This document shows, piece after piece, positions 1 to 11,098 of a stretch of 64,000 bases of DNA. The notes under the pieces were generated by a model that was given only the letters and a program-made list of their open reading frames with translations, made no database searches and was not told the DNA's origin. The stretch lies in NCBI GenBank assembly GCA_021495925.1, contig JAKEKT010000095.1:1-64000 (forward strand), written 5' to 3'. The first letter of the stretch is position 1; each line of letters opens with the position of its first letter. Position numbers and translations under genes: made by a program. Source of the DNA: Diplodia intermedia. Its lineage: Eukaryota > Ascomycota > Dothideomycetes > Botryosphaeriales > Botryosphaeriaceae.

Positions 1-130
1 CTCAACCCTCGCCGCCGGCTTCTCTCCTGCTTCGACGCGCCTTGATCCCCGAAAATGTCCGCCGACAAGGAATTCACCTACTCCGACGTCTCGGAGCCCG
101 CCTCGCGCAGAACAAGCGTCGGCCCAGGCC

Positions 131-2534
131 ATGCTATACCGAACCCTCCTCTTCCTCGGCGCGGCCACGGCGGCCGCGGCCGTCGAGCACGTGCCGGCGG
201 GCCGCCGCGGGCTGCTCAAGCGGCAGGTGCCCGCGGACCCGACGGGGGTGCAGGAGGTGGTGTCGCCCGGCGGCGCCAAGGTCACGTACAAGCAGCCCGG
301 CAAGGCGGGCGTGTGCGAGACGGCCGAGGGCGTCGACGACTACGCCGGCTACATCTCGCTGAACGACCGGTACAACGTCTTTTACTGGTTCTTCGAGGCC
401 AGGGAGAATCCGACGGAGAAGCCGGTGAGTTTTTTTTTTTTTTCCTTCCCCTTGTTGTTGTGGTGGTTGGTTTGGAGGAATGTGGATGGTGCTTGGCGTG
501 GTTGGGTTGGTTCGCTGGATGGGTGTGTGTGTGTTGTTGCACGCAGGCTGGCAGGCAGGCTCGCTGGCTGGTTGGATTACAGGAGAATTTTGGCGTGCTG
601 ACGTGGGTGTTGTAGCTCACACTGTAAGCAATTCGGGTGCCGTATAGGTGTTTTGCCGGGTTTAACATTGCGTATTACAGTTGGCTCAACGGTGGGCCTG
701 GGTCGGACTCGTTGATTGGGTTGTTCCAAGGTAAGCCTGCTTCTCTCTTGTTTCAGTCAAAGTTTTTCTTTTGAGAAGAGCTGGAAAATGCCGCACGAGA
801 TGGGCACAGAGCGCAGTTCAAGGGGTTGAGCATTCTTGGCCTTATCTGTCCCGCTATGGTGGGCTCGGCATCCATGTGTAATGGGGGCATTTGTCCGAAT
901 AAGGTTCGGCCAAGTTCCCAATTTCAATTGGGTTCTGATGATCGCCCCCTTCTTTTCCGCTACCGTTGCAGACTGATAGACACCGCCGGTGCTTTTTTTG
1001 TCTTCTATTTCATCCAACTTCGAAGGTATGACGATACTGATGATCGTCTACCAGAACATGGCCCTTGCAACGTCACGGAGGATCTGAAGACGCAATGGAA
1101 CCCATACTCGTGGAACGAAGAGTCCAACATGCTCTACCTCTCTCAGCCCGTCGGAGTAGGCTTCTCGTACGAGACGACGCAAGTGACAGAAGACGGCCGT
1201 TACTCCATTGTCGACCCGGACACGACCAACACCACATACGCCGCGGCCGTCGGTGCCTGGGAGCTCATCCAGACGTTTCTGGAGCTCTCGGAAAGATTGG
1301 ACCCGGACATCTCGAACCGCACGTTCAACCTCTGGACCGAGTCGTACGGTGGTCACTGTAAGACATCAAATATCGCATCCGTGGTGGCACAATCAACTGA
1401 CTCTCTCGGCAAGATGGTCCCACCTTCTACAGGTACTTCTACGAGCAAAGCCAGGCGATCAAGGATGGTACTGCTGACGGGTACTCCCTTGAAATGGACA
1501 CTCTTGGCATAATCAACGGCATTATCGATGAGGGTCTGTATCACCTCCTCGTCTACCCACCTCACATATGCGCTAACAGACGGAACCAGGCATTCAAGCA
1601 CCTTACTACCCTGAAATGGCGGTCAACAACACTTATGGCATCAAGGCCGTCAATGACACCATCTACAGCCAGATGAAGGACGCATACTACCGCGAAGGCG
1701 GGTGCGCCGACCAAGTCGCAGCCTGCGCCGCGGCCGACCGTACCACAGACGAAGGGTGAGTCCACAGGCCCCTCCCTCCATTCGCACGCTTTAACTGGAA
1801 CGGTGCACAGCTACACCATCTGCCGGGAGGCGACCAGCTTCTGCCGCGGCGAGGTCGAGGAGCCGTACTACACGTACGGCGAGCGCGGCGTGTACGACAT
1901 CCGACACCCGTACGACGACCCCACGCCGCCCGACTACTTCGCCGACTTCCTCAACCTGGCGTCGACGCAGGAGGCGCTCGGGGTCAACATCAACTACACG
2001 TCGACCAACTCGCGCTACGTCAACGCCGGCTTCCAGTCGACCGGCGACTTCGTCTTCCCCGACTTCAAGGCCGACCTCGAGTGGATCCTGGCGCAGAACG
2101 TGCGCGTCGCGCTGCAGTACGGCGACGCCGACTACATCTGCAACTGGCTCGGCGGCGAGGCCGTGTCGCTGGCCGTCGAGTACGAGGACTCGGCCGCGTT
2201 CCGGGCCGCGGGCTACGCGCCGCTGCTCGTCGACGGCACCGAGTACGGCGTCGTGCGCCAGTACGGCAACTTCAGCTTCACCCGGCTGTACGACGCCGGC
2301 CACGAGACGCCGTACTATCAGGCCGTCGCCACGCTGGAGTTTTTCCGCCGCGTGCTGGCCGATCTCGTCATCGCGGATGGCAAGAGCAGGATCACGGATG
2401 ATTATCAGAGCGAGGGCCCCGCGAATGCGACCCACACTCAGCCTTACCCGCCGCTGCCGGATGAGACGGGTGCTGCGGGCAGGAAGAAGAGGCGGGGAGG
2501 TGTTAGGAAGGACGGCAGCTTGTTCTTGTCGTAA
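131..2534 (+). CDS. Secreted serine carboxypeptidase (S10, carboxypeptidase S1-type)
   Basis: Removes C-terminal residues from peptides outside the cell or in the vacuole. Seven exons fit: 131-424, 616-623, 681-730, 1055-1357, 1414-1533, 1590-1755, 1811-2534, giving 554 residues. The ATG at 131 was chosen because it opens with a signal peptide (MLYRTLLFLGAATAAAA). The family pattern is complete: the oxyanion-hole motif WLNGGPGSDS (about residues 102-111), the nucleophile in ESYGGHYGP (Ser214), the acid in GDADYICNW (near residue 420) and the histidine in DAGHETPYY. Exon 2 is only 8 bases, but it is needed to join EKP to LTLWLNGGPG in frame. The fourth intron also restores the YGGHYGPTFYRYF motif exactly. 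The tail is basic (GRKKRRGG). The 324-base intron 731-1054 is unusually long for this window. Splice sites are inferred from motif continuity, and only small shifts are possible. Confidence 0.93.
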
Positions 2535-2907
2535 AGGAGAACAAGGGGAATGGAGTCTTCGCATCGCACCGTGGGAAGGTCAGATTAATCGTGGCTGTTT
2601 TTCTCCAGGAGAATATCAACACAATACAGGCTGTAGGCTCTTGACATTTCTTGTATGCGTGGGGGGTAAGCTGCAATCGCATTGCGCCACATCACGGTGA
2701 CGATATGTGACCAATGAGCGGCGGCAAGCACTGCAGTGCTACCCGGAAGGCTGACTTTCAATACTGAGTAAGTAACCCAGTGCCGTCACCGAGGACGAAT
2801 CATAAGCGTGCTGATGCCTTGAGTCGGGTCACTCCGCTTTTGCAGCCTCGTCGGCGAGGTTCCATGCTGTTTTCCCTTGTCGTTCTTCTGATTGTCAATG
2901 CTTCAAC
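2535..2907. other. Intergenic, 3' flank of carboxypeptidase
   Basis: No gene or repeat recognised. It contains the downstream flank of the carboxypeptidase and leads into the degraded HET-like sequence. Confidence 0.5.
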
Positions 2908-3697
2908 ATGGAACCTTCAACATTCCATGGTTGTTTTCAACACCAGCCGCTCAACCTGAACGAACACTCCTTCCGCCTTATAAACATAAATGGCTTCTCC
3001 CCAGAAGGGTGGGTCGACTGTACTCTCAGTATACACAACTGCGATGACCCTCAACTGTCCTATGGGGCACTTTCGTACGCTTGGCGCCCCGAACAACCGA
3101 CTGGATGGATTCTATTGAAGTTCTCCATAACAAGTGTCAGAATTCAAGTTCAGCCATGGTGCAACTCTGGGATGCGTCCATTCTCCGAAAGAGTCTGGAG
3201 CTATAACTGTCGGGGCTTCGTGGCTACTTGAAGGACCGGGCAGAACATTGCCCCATAAAGGGTCCAGTATGGGTGGGTGTTCAAACCTGCCTCCTGAAAC
3301 TAAGTATCAAACGCGTCACATCTCCCTGGATGCCACTTTTCTAAAGGCAAAATGGAGTATCAGTTTGGCCATGACCAAAGGATTGGCGCAGCCGCGCGGT
3401 TCCTGGATCCCCTCGACGTTCTGTTCGAGTACGCATGTTTTGGGGGCGGAGATATGCTCAGCAAAACACTTGTATTCCGAAAAACAAGCCAAGGCATGTT
3501 CAAGTACATTGCAATGGCTGAATATCAGCACACTCTCTTTGGTCCTTATGAGACTGTGCGAACTGGAAGCATCGATTGGCGACCCTGGAGCTGACAAAAA
3601 TGATGTTGAGTTTCTGGAGATCCACGAAGGGTTGGTAATCACGCTTCTCACGTACCCTGTACAACCTATAACGATAAGCGAAACAACAAGGAACTAG
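2908..3697 (+). pseudogene. Remnant of a HET-domain (heterokaryon incompatibility) gene
   Basis: The 107-residue frame at 2908-3231 carries the typical start of a HET domain: FRLININGF, then VDCTLSIHNCDDP, then the hallmark YGALSYAWRPE (family form YEALSYxWG). After that hallmark the frame leaves the family pattern and stops. Overlapping frames at 3134-3697 and 3352-3594 stay open but are not convincing HET sequence. Intact HET proteins are usually several hundred residues and act in non-self recognition between fused hyphae. Here only the first about 60 residues are recognisable, so I read this as a decayed gene with frameshifts. A short divergent gene with introns cannot be excluded. Confidence 0.45.
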
Positions 3698-5413
3698 ATT
3701 TGGTCCTTTAATCAGCATGAGCATCCAACCAGTCAAACCTACGATGGGTACTCGGAGCTGTGGCACTGTGACTCGGACTCGGACTCGTACTCGGAGGAGG
3801 CGGCGGAGGAGGAGGCGTGATCAGGCGCTGTACAGGTTGTCCCACAATAGCACCGGTCTCTATCAAGGATAACCCTGGCGCACCTGACTGTAAGTTGCCC
3901 GCATCTCTTCGCTCTCATAATCCCTTTCCCCACCCGACTCCACCGCATTCTTTCCTAGGATATGCGTCATCATCTCGGCACCGCCTCCTTCCATTCCCTT
4001 GTGCCACCGCTGAAACTGCCGCCATCACCACGTATACATCTCATCCACTCGATCCCCCACCCCACCATGCTCCGCCGTACGCATCACCCTCGGCTTTCGA
4101 ACCACGGAATAGACACAGCCTCACCATCCTTCGGTTCATTCGAGTGTAACTGCCCCAATGTTCCAAAAGAGCCACCCTCGCTCTTGCATAAGCCCCCAGG
4201 ACAGCTCCTCAGGAAATATCGACTAGGTACTGGCAGCCTATACGCCAGCTGCCTTTCCAGCCCTCAACCCGAAGACAAAAGATCAACCACAGATGAAACA
4301 GAAGCTTGGCAGAGGCGAGTTTGTAGTGGGTTGGGTCTGCTGATGGGTGTTAAAAGGTATACGCGTCGCATTGGATTCGTCCATCATCATCACCGAAATT
4401 GCCATTTCGGGGTTAGCGTCCGTTGCCAAGCACCAACGGTCCTATAAAGAGACGTGACGCTTAGTAGGGATGGGCCAGCCTCGACGATCATGTAATCGGC
4501 GAACGACTCGTCACTGTCATCGTCAACTGAGACATACACCGCTGCCGGTCGTTGCTTTGTGGGGGCCATTTTGCTGATAAATCTTCGGTCTTTGCCACGC
4601 TTGAGGTTTGATACCGGGCATCTGTCCCTCGACTGACTCTTCAAATGGTGTCAGGTTTTTTCTTTATTGGCGCTGACGATGTTGCTGTGTCAATGCAGCG
4701 TGGTTCCTTGTCTGAAGTCTGGATCCGACGGGAATAAGAAACCAGCGGTTTCGAATATGCGTGTGGAAAGTAAGCGGATGGAGAAGAAGCCGGGGCCGAA
4801 GAATGATACCCAGAGGCCGAGCATGCTGGGCTCTTGACTCAGGACAACGTCTTTCAAGACAGAGGCGATCATATTTCCTCCGCAAGAGGTCGCCCCTAAA
4901 AAAAGAGGACCCCACCGCATGAAGAAGCAAATCGGATCTGCAAGGCTGCAGGTGCAACTCGCCGTTTTATCGGAAGTGAGAGCCGGTCAAGGTGGGAAAA
5001 TGACATGTTTCGCGGAGGCAGCTTAGACATAGATAAATTCCCGCCAGGTCCGCTCGGGTCGGGAGCGGGCATCCGAGAGTGCGTGTAGCGACGGTCAGCT
5101 TTCATATACTTTGTGGTGGGCACTGAGTCGTGGTTGAGGCTCTTCGTCTGTTTGGGTAAAGGAGGCGCGCTAATTGGCTGCCATTGACTCGTGGACACTG
5201 CCATTCTCTCGGGACTTGCGACGCCGCCCGTTTCACGCCGAGGAAGCCCCTGGGAGGACTGTACCTTGAAACTCCGGGCAAAATAGAAGTGGCGCTGCCC
5301 GCCAATCTGCCCGGTCTGAACCCCCGGCGACTCCTGCAGATGATGAGAGCGAGTCTGGCCCGCTGCTCCCCAATCTTGACCGACGATATGTACGCCACAG
5401 CCGCCGCGGACTC
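3698..5413. other. Gene-poor stretch with a possible intron remnant
   Basis: No recognisable protein. An ACTCGG-rich microsatellite lies around 3748-3800. A well-formed intron signature occurs at about 3890-3959 (GTAAGTTG donor, pyrimidine-rich tract, TTTCCTAG acceptor), but the flanking frames give no known domain. A small acidic reverse-strand frame ends near 4390 (first ATG near 4570) and resembles nothing I know. The last few hundred bases should hold the promoter and 5' leader of the GPCR gene. Confidence 0.4.
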
Positions 5414-6784
5414 ATGGCGGCGCAGACGCAATCACCAATGCCGGCCTTCAACATCTACTACGACTCCCGGGTCGTCATCCCGACGCTGGTCGGCAGCGCG
5501 CTGTCATGCTTGGCCACCACCTGCGTGCTCATCTCCTGGATGTGCTACGGCCAGGGCAAGCGCTCATTCCGCTATGCGCTCGTCCTGAACCTTACCTTCG
5601 CCGGTACGCCTGATCACGCACACTGCTCGTCCCTCTGACTGACGGCGCGCAGAATGGGTCAATTCCACCAACAATACCGTTTCCGGAACCGTCGCGGTCA
5701 TGAACAAGGGCCTGCTGAAGCCGGGAGGCGCGTGCACCTTTAACGGCTGGATAGGGCAGATGTCGGTGCAGGTACGGATTCCCGTCTGCTCGGGATTGCG
5801 GGCTGGTGGACTGACTCCTCCCAGGCGGCAGACTTCTCCATATTGGCCATAGCGCTGGTGACGCTGCTCACCATCAAGCTCAAGTCGTACATCCTCAACG
5901 CCTCGTTCGACAAGAAGATTCTTATCTGCCTGTCGGTATGGCTCGTCCCGCTTGCAACGAGTAAGGAACCCCCGGCGCCGCGTCGTCAGTGCATTCCGCT
6001 AAAAAATCTCGCAGGCACCACGGCGGTTGCGATGCACCAGATGAAGCCAGTCAGCGGGAACTGGTGCTGGATCTCCTCGGAGAAGACAGGGCTGCGCTAC
6101 GCTCTGGGCCACGGCTGGCGCTTCGCCATCATCATCATCACCATCGCCATCTATGCCTACGTCTTCACGTACATGAAGAAACGTCTCTCGTACCTGCAGG
6201 AAACAAGCCGCACCTACTCGTACGACTACGGGCGCGATCTGCACGACTTGAGCGCACTCGCACCGTCCGACTCCAAGGACGGTCCAAAGCCAAACGGCGG
6301 ACTGGCCGTCATCGACGAGGAAAACCCGTCTCCGGGCAGAAGTACCGACGCCATCCACGCCGCACCCATAGCACCGACAGCACCAACGAGCACGCAGGCC
6401 AAGCTCCTGGGCGTCAACACCGGCCTCTCCATGACCAGCAGCGTGCCCACGCCGCTGATTCAAACGCCGTCGACGGTGACGACGACGACGACGACGACGA
6501 CGACGGGCGGGCTGCACCGGCGGAAGCGCAGCCAGAGCAAGATCGTCGAGCGCGAGATCTGGCGCATGCTGCTGCTCAACGCGTACCCCATCTTCTACAT
6601 CCTGCTGTGGATGCCGGGCATCGTGAACCGCATCGCCGAGGCGACGGGCCACCAGTACAAGTGGCTGCAGATCATGCAGTGCGCGACCCAGTACGTCGGG
6701 CTCGCCAACGCCCTCACCTACGGCTACAAGGAGCACCGGAGAGACTTTGCCGGGTGGATACACAGTCTGAATAATAGAGGATGA
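5414..6784 (+). CDS. Fungal G-protein-coupled receptor, Git3/cAMP-receptor-like
   Basis: Predicted seven-helix plasma-membrane receptor that would couple to heterotrimeric G proteins, by analogy with glucose- and cAMP-receptor-like fungal GPCRs. Exons 5414-5603, 5653-5771, 5825-5960 and 6015-6784 give 404 residues. Helices include VVIPTLVGSALSCLATTCVLI, AADFSILAIALVTLLTIKL, ILICLSVWLVPLA and FAIIIITIAIYAYVFTYM. A long third cytoplasmic loop (about 150 residues, rich in Ser, Thr and Pro, with a poly-Thr run) precedes REIWRMLLLNAYPIFYILLW, which matches the Git3 C-terminal region. Joining exons 1 and 2 restores LNLTFAEWVNSTNNT with an N-glycosylation site. The third intron (5961-6014) is 54 bases and has no in-frame stop, so its retention would only insert 18 residues. 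The ligand cannot be told from sequence. Confidence 0.85.
6476..6505 (+). repeat. (GAC/ACG)n trinucleotide microsatellite inside the GPCR loop
   Basis: About ten copies of a trinucleotide encode a poly-threonine run in the third cytoplasmic loop of the receptor. Length changes here would stay in frame. Confidence 0.85.
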
Positions 6785-7900
6785 CGATGATGAGAGGGAA
6801 AACCCCGCGGGACGGAGGCCTCCCCCCCCCGACATGTGCCATGATCAGATGGGAAGCCGTCGATTTCTTTCGTTTTCTACTTTGTTGTTTGAAATACCCC
6901 CCCAGCATAGCGAGCATGGACAGCGTGGTTCTAGAGATGCGGCAAAAAGCGAGAAAGGTTTATGGAAAGCATTGTTCTTCTTGCTCATTACAGTGTCTCG
7001 GTTCTACACTGCATCTTTCTCTCTGCTCACGGTTCATTACGGACACTTGGCAGGACGTTAGGCTAGAGGCCTGGACCGTTCCTCTTCCTAGCGCAGCCGG
7101 GCGGCACGCTGAGGAATTAGCATGCATCCCGTATCTCCTAAATTGACGCCACACAGCACGCCTTACCACAGCCTAATGGCACCAAAAAGCTTCCTCATCC
7201 ACGCGTCCACGTGGAATTCTTGAAACAAATTTCCCATGTCACAAGGCGGAGGTGTCGCGGGGCCGTAGCCTTATGAGCGGGGATGCTGGTGGGGAAGAAG
7301 GGGCCGGGACTTGGTCCACCAGTCCTTTGTTTGATTGATTTGCAGCCAGTAGTATCCCAGCATCAAGCAGGTCGGAACTTTGACGTACAGCCACGAGTAG
7401 GGTAATCCCGCGAGAAGATGACAGGGTACGTACGTCCACCTTTTGAAACGACGGAAAAGCAGATCAATCTCCACAGATGCACGAATCCGCGTGGGCTGAT
7501 GTTTCTTCCCTCGCGCCTTCTCGACCCGCCGTTTGATCGGCTCCCGGGCGCCGCTGCCGTTTGCGGGAAGCTGCCGGCGCGTACCCAAGCGAGATGAGTG
7601 GTCTGTGGGTTAGGTAAGACTCCCGGCTCCCCCCCCTCGCTTCGCACCCTTCGCTTGCCCGGAGATCCCGACGGCTTAAGACGCGACATGTTGTAATTCG
7701 TTGCTTTGGGCAATTATGATAAATGCATAAAGCACGCTACCTTTGACCAAGGAGACAAGGAAATCAAAAAGGCCCGTGGTTCGCAAGCATTCAGTAACCC
7801 GAAGACTGGGCTCCATGGCGAATCTCAAAGAATATAGAAAATCTTGGAGAACAAAGGGGCCACATTCCAGCAAATCATATGCTCATCAATCACAGGGCAG
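6785..7900. other. Intergenic, no gene recognised
   Basis: The 3' flank of the GPCR gene followed by sequence in which all open frames are short and lack family motifs. Homopolymer runs of C (about 6829 and 7629) are present. Confidence 0.45.
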
Positions 7901-8578
7901 CTACCCGAAGCGCATTTTGAAAGGAAGCTTGTGATAGAGCTGATAGTCAATGTCGGTGCTCCATTCCAAGATGAAACACTTCGTGAGTCCAACGATAGCT
8001 TGTTGATCCAATTCACTCTTGTCCGTCGTCCAGAAACTTGTCTCGTCCATCGCGTCCACCGAGAGTCCGCACTTGACCCGAACTATGTCAGTGACCACTC
8101 TCACCATATCAGCAGACTTCCCCCTGCCAGCCATAACGGCGGCAGCAGCAGCCTCAGCCATGTGGTCTCGGACAAAGTCCGGATCCCATCCCCCGGACAC
8201 GAGCTTTTCTTGGTTGTCGCGCACGGCTTGTTGAAGCAAAGCGGCCAGCTGCGCACGATGGCGGTCCATCCTTGGCTTGGAGAATCCAAGAAGCATGTCT
8301 TGCATACCTCGATGGATACTCCACGAGAGAGATGACCAGGGAGCAAAATCCATCGCTTTGGCGAGAATGTCTTGTTCCGTTCTGGGCACGAACATGACGA
8401 GTGTTTCGTCTTCCTCGCGGCTGGGCAGGATGAGCTTGAGAGCGTCTTGCGGTTCTTGATCCTCGGGATCCAGCTTGGAAGGTTGGAGGTAGTCCACTTC
8501 GTAAGCGTCTCCTCCCATCATGTTGTACAAGTGACGAGCTCCATGCGCTCCATTGAATCCCTTGGGGGTGTAAGTCAA
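7901..8578 (-). pseudogene. Unidentified protein, probably 5'-truncated
   Basis: A reverse-strand open frame of 225 codons ends in a natural stop at 7901. Its composition looks like a real protein: it contains a Trp-rich segment (DFAPWSSLSWSIHRGMQ), a helical Gln-rich segment and a C-terminal stretch LTKCFILEWSTDIDYQLYH. I do not recognise the family. The first in-frame ATG is at 8521, well inside the conserved-looking sequence. An in-frame TAG at 8579-8581 lies directly upstream. No intron with a good acceptor connects the frame to an upstream start before the divergent FAH gene at 8834. I therefore read it as a gene that lost its 5' end, but a functional 207-residue protein from 8521 is possible. 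Confidence 0.45.
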
Positions 8579-8833
8579 CTACTCCCACAAATTGAGCAAA
8601 TCGTACTCTAAGATAGGTGAAGGATTACATATCTTCGTTATTGTGACATGCCACCAGTGCCTTGAGGTCCGATGCATGCACAGCGGAGGTACCCGGAGAA
8701 GAATGGCGTCAACGCCAGCCGCCCCACTCTTGCTCGAAAATACTCATGGCGACAACCCCTCGGCACAGACAAATATCGCCGAGCTTGCTGTACAAACCTT
8801 CAACGTGATTCTTCTGATGCTTACTCCGACACA

Positions 8834-10804
8834 ATGGCAGCCAACTACACAAACTACGTGTCCTACAAGGACCCGGCCACCAATCGTCCGCGCATTGGCC
8901 ATCTCAACCTCGACCATGACACCATCCATGCGCTAAGCTTCAAGTCCGGCGAGCCCATCCACAGCCTCTATCAGGTGATTGCAGCAGGCGAAGAGCACAT
9001 CTGTCTGGACGAGTTCGAGGACCCATGCCCGGCCTCGACACTCAAGATCCTGCCCCCAATCACCGGCCGCGACATCCTCGCCGTGGGCAAAAACTACTTC
9101 GAGCATGCCAAGGAGTTCAACCAATCCGGCTTCGATAGCTCCGACAAGGTCGACGTGCCCTCCCACCCCGTCATCTTCACCAAGCGGGCCACTTCCGTCA
9201 TCGCCCACGGCGAGCGAATCTACCACCATCCGGAATTCACTCAGTCTCTGGACTACGAAGGCGAGATCGGCGTCATCATCGGCAAAGCTGGCTACAGGGT
9301 CAAGGAGGAAACCGCCTTGGACCATGTCTGGGGCTACACCATCATCAACGACGTGACGGCTCGCGAGAGGCAGAGAGACCACAAGCAGTTCTTCATCGGC
9401 AAGTCCGGCGACACCTTTTGCCCAATGGTGTGTATATCCGGATGGCCTCCCAGAACGAGGAACAGAGAATAACATCCAATGCACTTCCAGGGCCCCATCG
9501 CAAAGCCAGCACACCATCTTCCAGACGTCCTGCGCGTCCAGACCGTCGTGAATGGCAAGCTTGAACAAGACGCTACAAGCAAAGACCTGATCTTTTCCGT
9601 CCCGTTCCTCATCAAGACTCTCTCAGAAGGCATGACGCTGCAACCGGGCGACGTCATAGCAACCGGAACAGTAAGTTTTTACCCCCCAAAACACCCTTTT
9701 TCCCGCCATCTGACCGACGACGTCCCATTCCAACCCAACCAGCCCGCCGGCGTCGGCATCGGCAAAACACCTCCAGTCTACCTCTCCCCAGGCGACACCG
9801 TCTCCATCAGCGTGACGGGGCTGGGAACCCTCACCAACACCGTCACCGCCGATCTGCCGCCGCCGCCATCAATCGACAACACCACCGACAACGACCACCT
9901 GCTACCCCCACCTGTAACAACGCACCTCCTCCGCGCCACCCTCCCGTCCCCCTCACCCAACAACACCCCGACGACCGTCTTCTTCCTCCCCACCCCGGGC
10001 TTCCCGGCAAGCACCTTCTCCGCCCTCTGCGCCACCCTGCAAGGAAACGACATCACCCACCTCACCGCCACCGGCCCCACCAGAGCAACAACCGCAACAA
10101 CCGCAACAACCCTCTCCGCCCTAGCCAAGCCCATCCACACCATCCTCCTAACCTCAAACACCACAACCACAACCACAACCAACCCCAGCCCCACCGCCCT
10201 CATAACCCACGGCCTCAGCGCCCTCACCGCCCTCCACCTAGCCGCATCCAGCACAACCCCCATCACCAAGCTCATCCTCATCAACCCGCCGCCGCCACAG
10301 CCGCTGGACGACGCCACGCGGCGCCGCCTACACGCGCTCTTACTACAATCCAGGGCCGGCGACACGACAGCGACAGCGACAGCATCAGTAGCCGACATCG
10401 TCGAAGCGCACGAAGTCGGCAGCAAGGCGAAGCGCGAGAGCCCGCTGGGCGTCGCGGCGTGCCGGCTCGCGGCCGAGGCGGGGGAGAACGGCGGCGGTGC
10501 GTGGGCGAGGGCGCGGGGTGCGCTGGCGAGGGGGGTGGTGGTGATGGGGGAAGGGGAAGAGGAGCGGTTGATGGAGGAGGCGATGATGGAGAAGGTGCGG
10601 GCCGAGGTGCTGGTGGTTGTGGGGAGTGAGGATTGGATGGCGGGGTCGCCGGGGAGGGTAAGGGAGTGGGTGGAGGCGGGGTTGACGGGTGGGGGCCTGC
10701 CGCCGAGGAGGGAGGTGCGGGTGCTGGAGGGGGTGGGGCATTGGGCCATGCTGGAGGATGTGGGTGGCGTGGCCGAGGCGGTGAGGGGGTTCCTGGCGTC
10801 TTGA
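8834..10804 (+). CDS. FAH-family hydrolase fused to an alpha/beta-hydrolase-like domain
   Basis: Exons 8834-9427, 9491-9670 and 9743-10804 give 611 residues. Residues 1 to about 295 are a fumarylacetoacetate-hydrolase (FAH) domain: ILAVGKNYFEHAKEF, the acidic metal-binding segment LDYEGEIGVIIG, NDVTARERQ, GPIAKPAHHLPD and ATGTPAGVGIGK. FAH enzymes cleave or isomerise acylpyruvate-type products of aromatic and amino-acid breakdown. A Pro/Asn/Thr-rich linker follows. Residues about 330-611 then resemble a small alpha/beta hydrolase: nucleophile elbow HGLSALTAL (Ser417), acid in VVGSEDW (Asp555) and histidine in VGHWAML (His591). The elbow lacks the usual last Gly of GxSxG. The third exon is continuous across both domains, so the fusion is not caused by a guessed intron. 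The linker carries ACA/CAA-type simple repeats. The FAH function is likely; activity of the second half is inferred. Confidence 0.85.
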
Positions 10805-11098
10805 GGGGAATGGCGGGTTGGGAGGGCTGCTGTGTGGGTCGTTTGGGTCTGGGTGGATTTGACTTGGCTGTGTCGTTTTCATTTCTGTCAGATGAAGAAA
10901 AAGGAAAAAGAAAAGGCGGCCACTTGTGAGTTCAAGCTGTGAGAAAAATACGGAGCCTTGGAGTACCTCAAGCACCTACATGCACTCGTTGTTCAGTCGA
11001 AATTCTTGGAAGAGTACTTACAGGCCTGTATGTACAATTCTAACACGCTAAGCTATCTTTACATTGTATGCATGGAAACTTATAGCACACGAATCGAC

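Noticed and set aside
9778..10749. Reverse-strand frame of 323 codons opposite the FAH fusion gene
   Set aside because: It is the antisense shadow of the real coding exon, with a Val/Ser/Arg-rich product and no motif.
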